Part shown: one piece after another, positions 37,131-46,131 of the stretch
Layout: each line of letters begins with the position of its first letter
How positions within the stretch are numbered: position 1 is the stretch's first letter
Origin: GCA-2746605 sp963710615
Lineage (GTDB): Bacteria > Bacteroidota > Ignavibacteria > Ignavibacteriales > Melioribacteraceae
Length of the DNA stretch: 64,000 nucleotides
NCBI GenBank assembly: GCA_963710615.1
Contig: CAVQBF010000002.1
Span: 372,001 to 436,000, forward strand
Reading direction: 5' to 3'
Position numbers and translations under genes: made by a program
The notes under the pieces: generated by a model
Told to the model about the DNA's origin: nothing
The model's database searches: none
The model's input: only the letters and a program-made list of their open reading frames with translations

Positions 37131-37586
37131 TTGGAATTTTTATCACAATTGCACTCTCTTGTTGTTCATTTTCCAATTGTATTTTTTTTCTCGTATATAT
37201 TTTTAGAAATTGCAAATTCTTTTCTCAAAAAAAAACATATTGAGAAAATTGTTTTATCATTATTGATTTTAGGTATTATTGGGGGTTTGGTCTCAGTACT
37301 TACTGGAAATCAAGCGTTTCAATATTTATCTCAAAGTTCTTCCCTTTCTCAATATCATTTTTATCTAATTGAAAAGCATGAGTATTATGCCTCAATAACG
37401 ATTTGGTATTTTCTGGCGGGCTTAATTCTTAAACTTTATTTTTTAATAAAAAAGAAAAATGATACACGCCTGCATTATATATTTGTTATTTTTGCATTAG
37501 GAGGGTCAGTTTTATTATATAAGACAGCTGAATTGGGTGGCATACTAGTGTACAAATTTGGAATTGGAACTGATTATTTAAAATAA
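37131..37586 (+). CDS. DUF2231-like four-helix membrane protein
   Basis: A 151-aa integral membrane protein with four helices. The start LHSLVVHFPIVFFFSYIFLEI has the family H-x3-V-H-F-P motif, followed by IIGGLVSVLTGNQAF and a helix pair before the terminal KTAELGGILVYKFGIG. Such proteins are suspected haem or redox membrane proteins, but their role is not settled. Start is TTG, with an AAAGGAT ribosome site upstream. Confidence 0.8.
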   Translation: MEFLSQLHSLVVHFPIVFFFSYIFLEIANSFLKKKHIEKIVLSLLILGIIGGLVSVLTGNQAFQYLSQSSSLSQYHFYLIEKHEYYASITIWYFLAGLILKLYFLIKKKNDTRLHYIFVIFALGGSVLLYKTAELGGILVYKFGIGTDYLK

Positions 37587-37670
37587 ATTTAATTCTAAAG
37601 TTTATCTAAATACTTTAATCTGCAATGGTCGATAAATTTTTTTTGTTATTCTGCAAGAAGGTAAATCTTA

Positions 37671-38267
37671 ATGAAATTAAAATTTTACTCTCTACTAATC
37701 TTATTGGTTAGTGTCACATCTGTTTTTAGTCAGAGTGTTGAACCAAGAAGTGCAAGCGGACTATTTTTAACAGTTGGTGTTGGTCCACGCATACCATTTG
37801 GTGAACTAGGTGATCAGCAGGCTATTGGTGCTGGTTTCGATGGAATTTTATCTTTTACTGATAGTGATTTTGCACCAATATTTTTCTACTTAGACATTGG
37901 GTATCAAAATCATCCCGGTGATTATGATTACTATAAAAATTCTGATTTATCCTCAATAACAGCTAATATTGTTTCATTTAACGCAGGTGCAAGATATTTT
38001 TTCTCGCCACTTATTCAGGATATGATTCTACTAATGCCAATAGTTGAAGGTGGAATTACTTATGCGTATGTTGAAAAATATTATCAGTACAAAATTGATC
38101 AAAATAAAAAAGATAATCTTGAAGGTCTTTCAGAGTTTGGATTTCATATAGGAGGAGGGCTTTCATTTTTCTTAATGGATATTATTGCTACCTATAATTA
38201 TTTAGAAAACAATCAATATCTTTCGCTTAATTTGCGGTTAACTTTGCCGCTGGCATTTTCAATGTAG
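37671..38267 (+). CDS. Outer-membrane beta-barrel-like protein
   Basis: A 198-aa exported protein. The signal peptide MKLKFYSLLILLVSVTSVFSQ is followed by glycine-rich amphipathic strands (GLFLTVGVGPRIPFGELG, FFYLDIGYQN, IVSFNAGARYFFS, LMPIVEGGITYAYVEKYYQYKI, FGFHIGGGLSFFLMDIIATYNYLENNQYLSLNLRLTLPLAFSM). The final Phe-rich strand fits a barrel insertion signal. Function unknown. It lies 11 bases before the enoyl-CoA hydratase. Confidence 0.65.
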   Translation: MKLKFYSLLILLVSVTSVFSQSVEPRSASGLFLTVGVGPRIPFGELGDQQAIGAGFDGILSFTDSDFAPIFFYLDIGYQNHPGDYDYYKNSDLSSITANIVSFNAGARYFFSPLIQDMILLMPIVEGGITYAYVEKYYQYKIDQNKKDNLEGLSEFGFHIGGGLSFFLMDIIATYNYLENNQYLSLNLRLTLPLAFSM

Positions 38268-38278
38268 GAGAAAATAAA

Positions 38279-39061
38279 ATGAATTTTAAAAATTTATTAT
38301 TAAGAATTGAAAATAAAATTGCAATTGTTACTATAAATCGTCCCGATAAACTCAACGCCCTTAATTCAGCGACACTAGATGAATTAAATGCTGTTTTTAT
38401 GCAGTTAGAGAAAGATGATCACGTTAATGTAATATTATTAACGGGATCAGGTGAGAAAGCATTTGTTGCTGGGGCAGATATAAGTGTACTTAACAAATGT
38501 AATGAAGATACTGGCGAAGAATTTGCTAAAAAGGGACAAGAGATTTTTGAAAAAATTGAAAATTGTAAAAAGCCTGTGATAGCTGCAGTTAATGGTTTTG
38601 CATTAGGTGGAGGTTGTGAGTTGGCACTCTCTTGTCACATTCGTATTGCTTCAGAAAATGCAAAATTTGGTCAACCCGAAGTTAATTTAGGAATTATACC
38701 AGGTTACGGCGGTACACAGCGGTTAGCAAGATTAATAAACACCGGTAGAGCGGCAGAGTATATTTTAACAGGGGATATGATAACTGCTGAGGAGGCTTTG
38801 AGGATTGGTTTAATAAATAAAATTACAAATCAAGCTCAATTGCTAGAAGAAGCAGTAAACTTAGCAGATAAAATTTCATCAAAAGGACAAATTGCAGTCA
38901 GAGCTGCATTAAGGTCAGTAGTTAGTATAAATAACATCACTCAAAAAGAGGGTCTGGAACTAGAAGCACAATTATTTGGTAGTTGCTGTGGTACAAAAGA
39001 CTTTGAAGAAGGAACTTCTGCATTTTTAGAAAAGAGAAAACCGGTTTTTATTAATAAATAA
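38279..39061 (+). CDS. Enoyl-CoA hydratase/crotonase-family protein
   Basis: A 260-aa crotonase fold enzyme hydrating 2-enoyl-CoA to 3-hydroxyacyl-CoA. IVTINRPDKLNALNSATL, the oxyanion hole VAGADISVL and AAVNGFALGGGCELALSCHIRIASENAKFGQPEVNLGIIPGYGGTQRLARL are present. Both catalytic glutamates appear (GGGCELAL and GQPEVNLG), so hydration of short-chain substrates, such as crotonyl-CoA, is likely. GGAG precedes the ATG. Confidence 0.93.
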   Translation: MNFKNLLLRIENKIAIVTINRPDKLNALNSATLDELNAVFMQLEKDDHVNVILLTGSGEKAFVAGADISVLNKCNEDTGEEFAKKGQEIFEKIENCKKPVIAAVNGFALGGGCELALSCHIRIASENAKFGQPEVNLGIIPGYGGTQRLARLINTGRAAEYILTGDMITAEEALRIGLINKITNQAQLLEEAVNLADKISSKGQIAVRAALRSVVSINNITQKEGLELEAQLFGSCCGTKDFEEGTSAFLEKRKPVFINK

Positions 39062-39065
39062 TTTT

Positions 39066-40067
39066 ATGATAAATAAAAGAAAAATTATTTACGCTCTTGT
39101 CTCGGTTGTTTCAATTTTACTTTTACTGAATGTAGTTTTAGGAATTACCAAAAAAAAACAGGAAGAAATACCTAAAGAAACTTTGTCAATCGATGAGATT
39201 GAATTAAATTTTTTTAATACACTCAATGAATTTGGAATTCAGCAATCGTGGATTCAAAAACGAAAATTAAATAAAGGCACATTTGACTCTCTAACCTATA
39301 AGTTTAATATTAAGCTGCCTTCAGGAGTTGCAATCCCCGTTGTAATAAAAGATCTTAATGAGTCATTTATTGGCAAGCCTGTCTCAATAACATCAGAAGA
39401 AGTAAAGATAAATGGTTATACAAGTTTAAAAATTGAATCTGGGAATTACGTAAAACTTATTACGGAATTAAGATATGATTCAAAATTGTTTAGAGAAAAT
39501 TCTCAAATTGGATTTCTAATAACTGATCTTGATGATACTGAAAGTTCCGATTTCAGCACCCTGAAGAAATTAGCAATTCCATTTGGGTGTATACTTCCTC
39601 TCGAATTAAAATCAACTGAAATAGCCGAATTATTAAAGAGCAGTGGCATAGATTATTTTATCAACCTCTATAGTGATTCTGACAATACCGATTTTGAACT
39701 TGACAAAGATTTTGATCTTGAAAAATTGAGTCACAATATAAAGAATATCATCTCATCTTTTAATTCACCAAAAATATTTTTCATGGATTTGAAAGAATCA
39801 GGGTTTGATAATAACCTAAAGAGTTTTATAATTGGTGAATTTAATGAACGCAGCCGAAATATAATCCCTCTCAATAATTATGTATTGTTAAAAGGCGAGA
39901 ATGAAAAGGATCTTATTTCTTTAATAAATTTTCATCTTAATAATGTTAAGGCTGGTGAGTCTAAGGTATTTAAAGTTACTGTATCAGATTTTTTCAAGAT
40001 CCAGGATGAAATAACAAGATATATCAAAAGAGGGAATAAAGTTATTACTCCGAGTAAACTACTTTAA
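39066..40067 (+). CDS. Membrane-anchored protein, weakly like divergent polysaccharide deacetylase
   Basis: A 333-aa protein with one N-terminal transmembrane anchor (IIYALVSVVSILLLLNVVLGI, ~7-27) and a long extracytoplasmic part. Residues ~150-200 (GFLITDLDDTESSDFSTLKKLAIPFGCILPLELKSTEIAELLKSSGIDYFINLY) resemble strands and helices of YibQ-type divergent polysaccharide deacetylases. The expected metal Asp/His set is not clear, so activity is uncertain. It converges on the M16 gene with a nine-base overlap. Confidence 0.45.
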   Translation: MINKRKIIYALVSVVSILLLLNVVLGITKKKQEEIPKETLSIDEIELNFFNTLNEFGIQQSWIQKRKLNKGTFDSLTYKFNIKLPSGVAIPVVIKDLNESFIGKPVSITSEEVKINGYTSLKIESGNYVKLITELRYDSKLFRENSQIGFLITDLDDTESSDFSTLKKLAIPFGCILPLELKSTEIAELLKSSGIDYFINLYSDSDNTDFELDKDFDLEKLSHNIKNIISSFNSPKIFFMDLKESGFDNNLKSFIIGEFNERSRNIIPLNNYVLLKGENEKDLISLINFHLNNVKAGESKVFKVTVSDFFKIQDEITRYIKRGNKVITPSKLL

Positions 40068-41411
40068 TATTTCTGAATATTTTGCACCAATATTATTTGC
40101 AAATTTATTAAGTGTATCTTTAATAATACTTTTATTGCCTAAAACTATAATTACCATCTCATCTAAAAGAATAGCATCATTTGCAGCTTTTGAGACTTCT
40201 CGAAGGTTAACACTATTTAAATTAGAAATATAATTTTCAAAATAGTCATCTTGCAAATTGAATATTGGTAGAAGAGAAATATTAGCTGCTACTTGTGAAT
40301 ATGTTTCGAAGAGAGAAGGATATCTGCGAATTAAATATGATTTCGAAAAAGTAATTTCCTCTTCGGTAATAGTTGATTTTACATTTTCTAATTCGAACAG
40401 TATTTCTTTAACTGCTTCAATTGTATTTTCAGTCTTTATTGAGGTAGATATAGTAAACGTACTTCCCAAACTGTTATAACTATAATTAGAATTTACTCCA
40501 TAAGTATATCCCTTATCCTCTCTTAAGTTTAAATTTATCCTGCTCGAAAACTGTCCACCAATAATTGAGTTTAAAACTGTTCTAGCATAAAAATCATCAG
40601 AATTTCTTCCTTTTGAGAAATGCCCAACTCTTAATTCAGATTGTGCAGCATTAGGTTTGTCAATAAAAACAATTTGTCTTGATGTTTTTTTTACTGTAGT
40701 TGAGGAAATAATTACAGGTTCATTTATCTGCCAATGGCCAAAGAAGGTATTTAATAATTTGTTAAGTTCATCTTGATTAGTATCACCTACTGTAATAACA
40801 TAAGATTTGTTAGGTAAATATCTAACAGAGTAAAAACTTTTAATTTTTTCCTCTGCGATATTTTTAATAGTTTCCAAACTGCCATTAGTTGCAAATTCAA
40901 ATGGTGTACCATTATAAACAGTTTTAATGAATTCGTCGGAAGCGATATAAGATGGATCGTCATTAAGCTGGATAATTTGATTCTTGAGTCTTAGTAGTTC
41001 TCTTTCAAAATCAGTTTTATTAAAATCCGGTGAAGTAATAATAAGAGAAATAATTTCTAAAGATTTAACTAAATTTTCCTTTAGAGTAAGTAAAGATAAA
41101 GTGGTAAATTCTTTATTGGTATTAATATTTAATATTGCACCAAGTGTTTCTAATTTATCAGCGATTTCTAACCCACTTAAATTGCCTGCACCTTCATCCA
41201 ACAACATTGAAGTTAATTTTGCAATTCCATTTTGATTTTGAGGATCATAAATGCTTCCGGAGGGAATGACAAAATTAATCTGAATAATTGGTAATGTATC
41301 CTTTTTAACAAAGTAAACTTTTAATTTATTATCCAATTCAAATTTATTAATCTCAGGCAAATTAAATTCTATTTCCCCCGTTGGAATTGGTTTTATGGTT
41401 CTATCTAACAT
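40059..41411 (-). CDS. M16-family peptidase homolog lacking the zinc motif
   Basis: A 450-aa M16B fold: FELDNKLKVYFVKKDTLPIIQINFVIPSGSIYDPQNQNGIAKLTSMLLDEGAGN. Where active members have H-x-x-E-H this has K-L-T-S-M-L-L-D, so it cannot bind zinc. The R-Y box region survives (GYTYGVNSNYSYNSLGSTFTISTSIKTENTIEAV). It is probably the non-catalytic half of a two-subunit M16 peptidase; an active subunit with an intact motif is encoded at 50206 but not next to it. Confidence 0.85.
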   Translation of the reverse strand: MLDRTIKPIPTGEIEFNLPEINKFELDNKLKVYFVKKDTLPIIQINFVIPSGSIYDPQNQNGIAKLTSMLLDEGAGNLSGLEIADKLETLGAILNINTNKEFTTLSLLTLKENLVKSLEIISLIITSPDFNKTDFERELLRLKNQIIQLNDDPSYIASDEFIKTVYNGTPFEFATNGSLETIKNIAEEKIKSFYSVRYLPNKSYVITVGDTNQDELNKLLNTFFGHWQINEPVIISSTTVKKTSRQIVFIDKPNAAQSELRVGHFSKGRNSDDFYARTVLNSIIGGQFSSRINLNLREDKGYTYGVNSNYSYNSLGSTFTISTSIKTENTIEAVKEILFELENVKSTITEEEITFSKSYLIRRYPSLFETYSQVAANISLLPIFNLQDDYFENYISNLNSVNLREVSKAANDAILLDEMVIIVLGNKSIIKDTLNKFANNIGAKYSEILK

Positions 41412-41427
41412 ATGCTTTCTAATGGCT

Positions 41428-41469
41428 AAAAAAAATCCCTATTTGAAAAATTAAAATAGGGATTTTTTT
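41428..41469. terminator. Terminator downstream of ompA (- strand)
   Basis: AAATCCCTATTT and AAATAGGGATTT arms flanking a ~10-nt loop with A/T runs on each side; works in both directions. It lies between the stop of the OmpA gene and the start of the M16 gene, so it also separates their transcripts. Confidence 0.75.
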
Positions 41470-41488
41470 ATTGAATTATATTTTCTTA

Positions 41489-43050
41489 TTATTTTACTGG
41501 CATAAATTCTATTCTTCTATTCTTTGCCTTTCCTTCTTTCGTTGTATTTGAAGCAACAGGATTCGTTTCCCCATAACCTATTGTTGTTAATCTATCTCTA
41601 TTTATTCCATTGTTTACTAAATAATTCTTAACCGAAACAGCTCTTCTTTCAGAAAGATCTTGATTGTATACAGCAGCGCCGTCGCTATCAGTGTGACCTT
41701 GTATTTCCAATTTTAAATCTTTTCTCTTATTAAGCACAGTTACAACATTATCCAATATTTTCATTGATGGTTCGGTTAATTCATCACTATCAACTTTAAA
41801 GCGGACATTTGTAAAAGATAGTTTTTCACCTGCAGCTAGTGCACCATCAATTCTCTTTTCTTCATCATTAGTATATGTGTCACCTAAACTTTCATCATTT
41901 AACTGCTCATCTTCCACTTTTGGACATTTACTTGTCACGCCATCATAAATGCTGAATTCAATTCTTCTATTTATTGCTCTTCCTTCTGAAGTGTTATTAT
42001 CTGCAATTGGCATGCGCTCTCCGCAGCCGGCAGTAAATAAACGTGTTGAATCTACTCCTTGTGCTATCAAATATTTTCTTACAGAAATTGCTCTTCTTTC
42101 CGAAAGATCCATATTGTAATCATCACTTCCCCAATTATCTGTATGTCCAAGTATTTCAATTTTTTCATCAGGATATTTTTTTAATACTCTAGCAACATTT
42201 TGCAATATTATTTCAGATTGTTTTGTTAGGATGTCTTGATCAAATCGGAAACGTACATTTTCTAACACAAATGATTCTCTTCTTAACTACAGCTTTTTCA
42301 ATAATATTATCAATATAGACTGTATCAATTATTATTTTTTCTACTGGAATTTCTTTTACCACTTCTCTTATGCTGAATGGTTCACATATTTTTGATCTTT
42401 CACCTCTCCAAAAATACCATGATGCCCCTAATTTAAGGTTCATATATGTATCACCGTTGCTATACAAAAGTCCTTTTACTCCATTCGCATGTTCATTTCC
42501 ATCAATTTTATTGTTGGTGGCTGTTATATAATCAACTTCCGCTTTTATATGAATATCATCCCAAAACTTAAATTCTGCTCCTAAACCCATTTCAAATTGA
42601 TTACCAGTAAATGCTTCCTTAATCCAATCTCTATTTTTATTAGGACCAAGATAAGGATTTGAGGATTTGAACCAAGTAAATCCATAGCCCGCAATAATAT
42701 ATGGAGAGATTATTTCACATGGTAGAATATTGTATACAGCATCTATATTAGCTGTTCCCATATTTACAAAGTTATCTTGCTCCTTCCCATTATCATCATA
42801 CCAAAACGATCCCATTAATACATAATTTGTTGAAACTCTAAAACCAAAATGCTCACTGATATCATAACCCAGATGAAAACCAAACCCAAAATTTTTATGA
42901 GTTGCAATCGATTTGTCTGTTATTGTCATATAGTGAGGATAAATTCCAGAAAGCACCAAGATATAATCCCGATTTATATACTTTCAGGCTGTCTTCCTGT
43001 GCTGTGATCATTGATGTCAGTAAGACTAAAACAGTTAGTATTCTTTTCAT
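41489..43050 (-). CDS. OmpA-family outer-membrane protein with two peptidoglycan-binding domains (two frameshifts)
   Basis: A ~520-aa protein. The signal peptide MKRILTVLVLLTSMITA starts at 43050 after GAGG. A beta-barrel domain follows (FGFGFHLGYDISEHFGFRVSTNYV ... MNLKLGASWYFW), then a linker with VPVEKIIIDTVYIDNIIEK-type sequence. Two tandem OmpA-like domains complete it, each with the N-V-R-F x F/V-D start and the G-H-T-D and R-R-I-E-F peptidoglycan contacts (EILGHTDNWGSDDYNMDLSERRA and EIQGHTDSDGAAVYNQDLSERRA). Frames shift between 42900-42960 and again near 42250. Two OmpA domains in one protein is unusual but occurs in this phylum. Confidence 0.8.
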
Positions 43051-43169
43051 ACTGGTCCTCATTTTTTTGCACTTATTTTACTTTTGTCATAATATTATTT
43101 AATTATTAAGAAATTATACTATTATTAGTCATAAAAAAACAATAAAATAGTTAGATTACTTAAATTAAA

Positions 43170-44855
43170 TTATAAGTATGCGGTTTGTAACTTATTGTGA
43201 TTCAAGGAGTTGACTATTTTAAACTCATCATCTTCAACTTTTTCAATATCACCAAAATATTTGTTTTCGGTACTATCTTTTTGCAATGAGGAAAGAATAT
43301 CTTTTGTGCTTACAACACTTAGCTTTTCTACTACTATATTATTACCGCTTTCCAGATCAGCTTTTCCTTCAACTATGTAGGGTCCCATAGACATTGTAAG
43401 TTCAGCATATTTTTGATAGGCTTTCGGAAAAATTATAGCTTCAAATGTATCGGTGAGGTCTTCGAGCGAGAGAAATTTCATGATTTCACCTTTGCGGGTT
43501 TTAATTCTTTTCGATGTCATAAACCAACCCATCATTTTTATTCTTTTGCCGTCATATTGATACATTTCTTTTGCTTCAATAAGTTTTTTAGAACTTAAAA
43601 TGTTTTTAAAAAAGTGAAGCGGATGACGCGTTACCATAAAACCAAAAGTTTCGTATTCAATGGCACATATTTCTTGTAAAGAATACTGCTTTTCTGTTTT
43701 CACTTCATTCTCTAAACTCCAACTGTTAAAAGGGAAAAGACTATTTTTGGTTTTTTGCAGTTCATTTTTTCTGTGAGTGTATACATCCAACAGTCTCATT
43801 AATGTTGGTCGTGTTTGTTTAAAACAGCCCATTGCACCGCACTTTATTAGAAGAGCAGTTTCTTCATAGCCGATATTTGTTCTAACAAAAAAATCTAGAA
43901 GTGAATGAAATTTCCCATTATGTTTTCTTTCTTCTAAAATTTTATCAATGGAATTTTTCGATAAATTCTTAACAGCCATTAAGCCAATTCTGATGTTATT
44001 CTGATTACCAGTGTATTCATACTCGCTTTCATTTATTGACGGGAGTTTAATTTTAAGTCCCATTCTTTTGCTTTCTTGAATATAAACTGCCGCTGAATAA
44101 TAACCGCCTCGATTACTTAAGACGCTTGCCATAAATTCTGCGGGATAATGCACTTTTAAATAGGCCACTTGAAAAGAAAGCAAAGCAAACGAAGCACTGT
44201 GTGCTTTGCAAAATGCATAACCGGCAAAAGACTCTATCTGCCGCCACAATTCTTTAGCAATATTTGATGTAAGACCTTTTTCACTGCAGCAAAAAAAGAA
44301 TTTATCTTCCAACCTTTCCATTGCTTCTTTCGATCTCATTTTTCCGCTCATTGCTCTACGCAGGAGATCTGCTTCTTCCAAAGATAGACCCGCAATGTGA
44401 TGTGCAATTTTAATAACATCTTCTTGATAAATCATTACCCCGTAAGTTTCACCAAGATATTCTTCCATTTCGGGAACAAGGTATTTCCTTTTATGAGGAT
44501 ATTTATGCCGCTCAATAAATTCTTTCATCATTCCGCTTTCTGCAACTCCGGGACGAATAACTGAGCTGGCAGCAGTGAGCATTTCAAAAGTATCGCAAGT
44601 CAATCTTTTCAGTAAAGAACGCATTCCCGGCGATTCAATATAAAAGCAGCCTATTGTTTTCCCATCTCGGATTATTGTCTTTGTCCCTTCATCATGGAAT
44701 AAAAGATTATAATCATAAATATCAAAGTTTACTTTACCTTTGTTACGCGGAAGGGGATTATGAATTTTAGGAAAATCCAGCTTTTGGTTTTTAGGCAAAC
44801 TATAGAGCTGCATTTCTAGAAGAGGAGATGCTTTATTTATGCTGGTTGCTTCCAT
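43170..44855 (-). CDS. C-terminal half of a DNA polymerase III alpha (DnaE) paralog
   Basis: 561 aa matching only fingers, clamp-binding and OB regions of DnaE. TIGCFYIESPGMRSLLKRL, AASSVIRPGVAESGMMKEFIERH, YQEDVIKIAHHIAGLSLEEADLLRRAMSGKM and FAGYAFCKAHSASFALLSFQVAYLKVHYPAEFMASVLS are clear. An OB fold is at IKMMGWFMTSKRIKTRKGEIMKFLSLEDL. The PHP domain and palm with the catalytic aspartates (roughly 450-500 residues) are absent, and the 300 bp upstream cannot encode them. The R-P-G-V-A-E-S-G variant suggests the error-prone DnaE paralog. It may be a relic, a separate subunit of a split enzyme or a mis-join. A LexA-like dyad lies 106 bp upstream. Confidence 0.8.
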   Translation of the reverse strand: MEATSINKASPLLEMQLYSLPKNQKLDFPKIHNPLPRNKGKVNFDIYDYNLLFHDEGTKTIIRDGKTIGCFYIESPGMRSLLKRLTCDTFEMLTAASSVIRPGVAESGMMKEFIERHKYPHKRKYLVPEMEEYLGETYGVMIYQEDVIKIAHHIAGLSLEEADLLRRAMSGKMRSKEAMERLEDKFFFCCSEKGLTSNIAKELWRQIESFAGYAFCKAHSASFALLSFQVAYLKVHYPAEFMASVLSNRGGYYSAAVYIQESKRMGLKIKLPSINESEYEYTGNQNNIRIGLMAVKNLSKNSIDKILEERKHNGKFHSLLDFFVRTNIGYEETALLIKCGAMGCFKQTRPTLMRLLDVYTHRKNELQKTKNSLFPFNSWSLENEVKTEKQYSLQEICAIEYETFGFMVTRHPLHFFKNILSSKKLIEAKEMYQYDGKRIKMMGWFMTSKRIKTRKGEIMKFLSLEDLTDTFEAIIFPKAYQKYAELTMSMGPYIVEGKADLESGNNIVVEKLSVVSTKDILSSLQKDSTENKYFGDIEKVEDDEFKIVNSLNHNKLQTAYL

Positions 44856-45157
44856 GATTTATTATTGTCAGTTTATTTAGAAAATAAGAGAATTGGAACC
44901 GGCTCTATGTTTTGTCCCTTTGATCATAATCTTATTGACAAACGATTCTATATTAAATACATAGTGAACATTTGTACACTATAACTTACAATTTAGAAAT
45001 CAATTTGGCAAGAGTAAAATTGGGAATGCAGAGCTATTCTCGTGAGTAGCTAGAGAATTTAGTTTGATAGAATGAATTGAAAAATAGTTCGATTAGGAGA
45101 TCAAGAAATTTTGCGTGAACAAATGAATTAATTTATAAAGAGTAAATCTAAAATATT
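44856..45157. other. Intergenic region upstream of the DnaE half
   Basis: About 300 bp with no gene. It holds the dyad at 44961-44982. A -35-like TGTACA and a -10-like TAATAT, 17 bases apart on the - strand, straddle that dyad. A 16-codon - strand frame (MIKGTKHRAGSNSLIF) ends just before the DnaE start; its ...GSNSL... is faintly like the DnaE palm G-S-A-A-N-S-L, too short to judge. Confidence 0.45.
44961..44982. promoter_or_regulatory. LexA/SOS-box-like dyad
   Basis: Arms ATAGTGAACA and TGTACACTAT are inverted repeats with one mismatch around a TT centre. The core GAAC-ATTT-GTAC differs by one base from the GAAC-N4-GTTC box bound by Gram-positive-type LexA. Error-prone DnaE genes are commonly in the SOS regulon, which fits. 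No lexA gene is in the window to compare. Confidence 0.5.
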
Positions 45158-45661
45158 TTATTCTGATCGCGATGTTAAAATAAGATCGGCAAACTCTCTA
45201 AAAACTCCTTCGCCCCCTTTTTTTGTTAAAATAACATCAACAATATTTTTAATGTCATCAACTGCATCTGAAGGGCATGCAGAAAACCCGGCTTGTTTAA
45301 TAATACCAATATCATTAACGTCATCGCCAATAAATGCAGTATTTTCAAGGGAAATGTTTTCTGTTTCACAAATTTCTTTTAGCTTATTTTCCTTATCCCA
45401 AACACCTAAAAATAAATAATCTATTTTCAATCGTTCTGCTCTAATTTTTATTAACTCAGAAGTATCGGTGGTAATAATTGCATTTTTAATGCCTTGTTCT
45501 CTCAAAAGTCTTGTGCCCATACCATCTTTAACATTAAACTTTTTCATTACCAAACCTTCTTCGGTGTAGTAAAGTCCGCCGTCTGTCAGCACTCCGTCAA
45601 CATCGGTTGCAATAATTTTTATACTCTTAAGTTTATTCGTGAGTGACTCGTTTAAATGCAT
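45158..45661 (-). CDS. kdsC: KdsC-like 3-deoxy-D-manno-octulosonate 8-phosphate phosphatase
   Basis: A 167-aa C0-type HAD phosphatase making Kdo for lipopolysaccharide. Motif I is IIATDVDGVLTDGGLYYTEEGLVMKKFNVKDGMG, motif II is IKNAIITTDTS, and motif III/IV is TAFIGDDVNDIGIIKQAGFSACPSDAVDDIKNIVDVILTKKGGEGVFREFADLIL. The T-K-K-G-G-E-G-A/V-x-R-E tail is typical of KdsC. Length is normal. Confidence 0.93.
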   Translation of the reverse strand: MHLNESLTNKLKSIKIIATDVDGVLTDGGLYYTEEGLVMKKFNVKDGMGTRLLREQGIKNAIITTDTSELIKIRAERLKIDYLFLGVWDKENKLKEICETENISLENTAFIGDDVNDIGIIKQAGFSACPSDAVDDIKNIVDVILTKKGGEGVFREFADLILTSRSE

Positions 45662-46131
45662 AGGTACTTTCCAGTAAATTGAATTAAAAAAATAAAAATA
45701 ATAAAAAAAAAGTTTCTTAAACTGAAATATTAAGTAAATTTTCTAACTATAAGTATAATAATGGGATATAAAAGCTGAGTGAATTTTACTAAAAAAGTGA
45801 GTAAAAAAAGCAAATTTAAAAACTTTTTTCTTTTTAAAATGATTTCTTATATTGGTCTGTCTAAAGTGAGATAGATATTATAATCTCTTAATTAACTAGA
45901 TCAAAAACGGTTAGTTAACTAAGTAATGGAAGCAGTCTTAAACTTTAATAACCATTTCCCCATAAAACTTAAATCTACAAAAGTAGAAGAAAATCCTATT
46001 ATCATATACGAAATAACCAATGTTAAATTACTGTTAAAAATGAATAGCGTGTTGGTAAGAATAAATCAAATCTATATAATTACAAAACAAAAACTAACTA
46101 ATACATTCTCTAACAAAATGAGGAAAGCTCT
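45662..46131. other. 470-bp intergenic region / TonB-receptor leader
   Basis: AT-rich with no convincing gene. A 78-codon frame at 45926-46162 overlaps the receptor start and lacks coding features. It contains a near-perfect 12-bp inverted repeat at 45887-45923 and the AGGAAA ribosome site of the receptor gene. Confidence 0.5.
45887..45923. repeat. Inverted repeat in the TonB-receptor leader
   Basis: CTTAATTAACTA (45887-45898) and TAGTTAACTAAG (45912-45923) pair with one mismatch around a 13-nt loop. No T run follows, so it is more likely an operator or RNA hairpin than a terminator. Confidence 0.5.
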
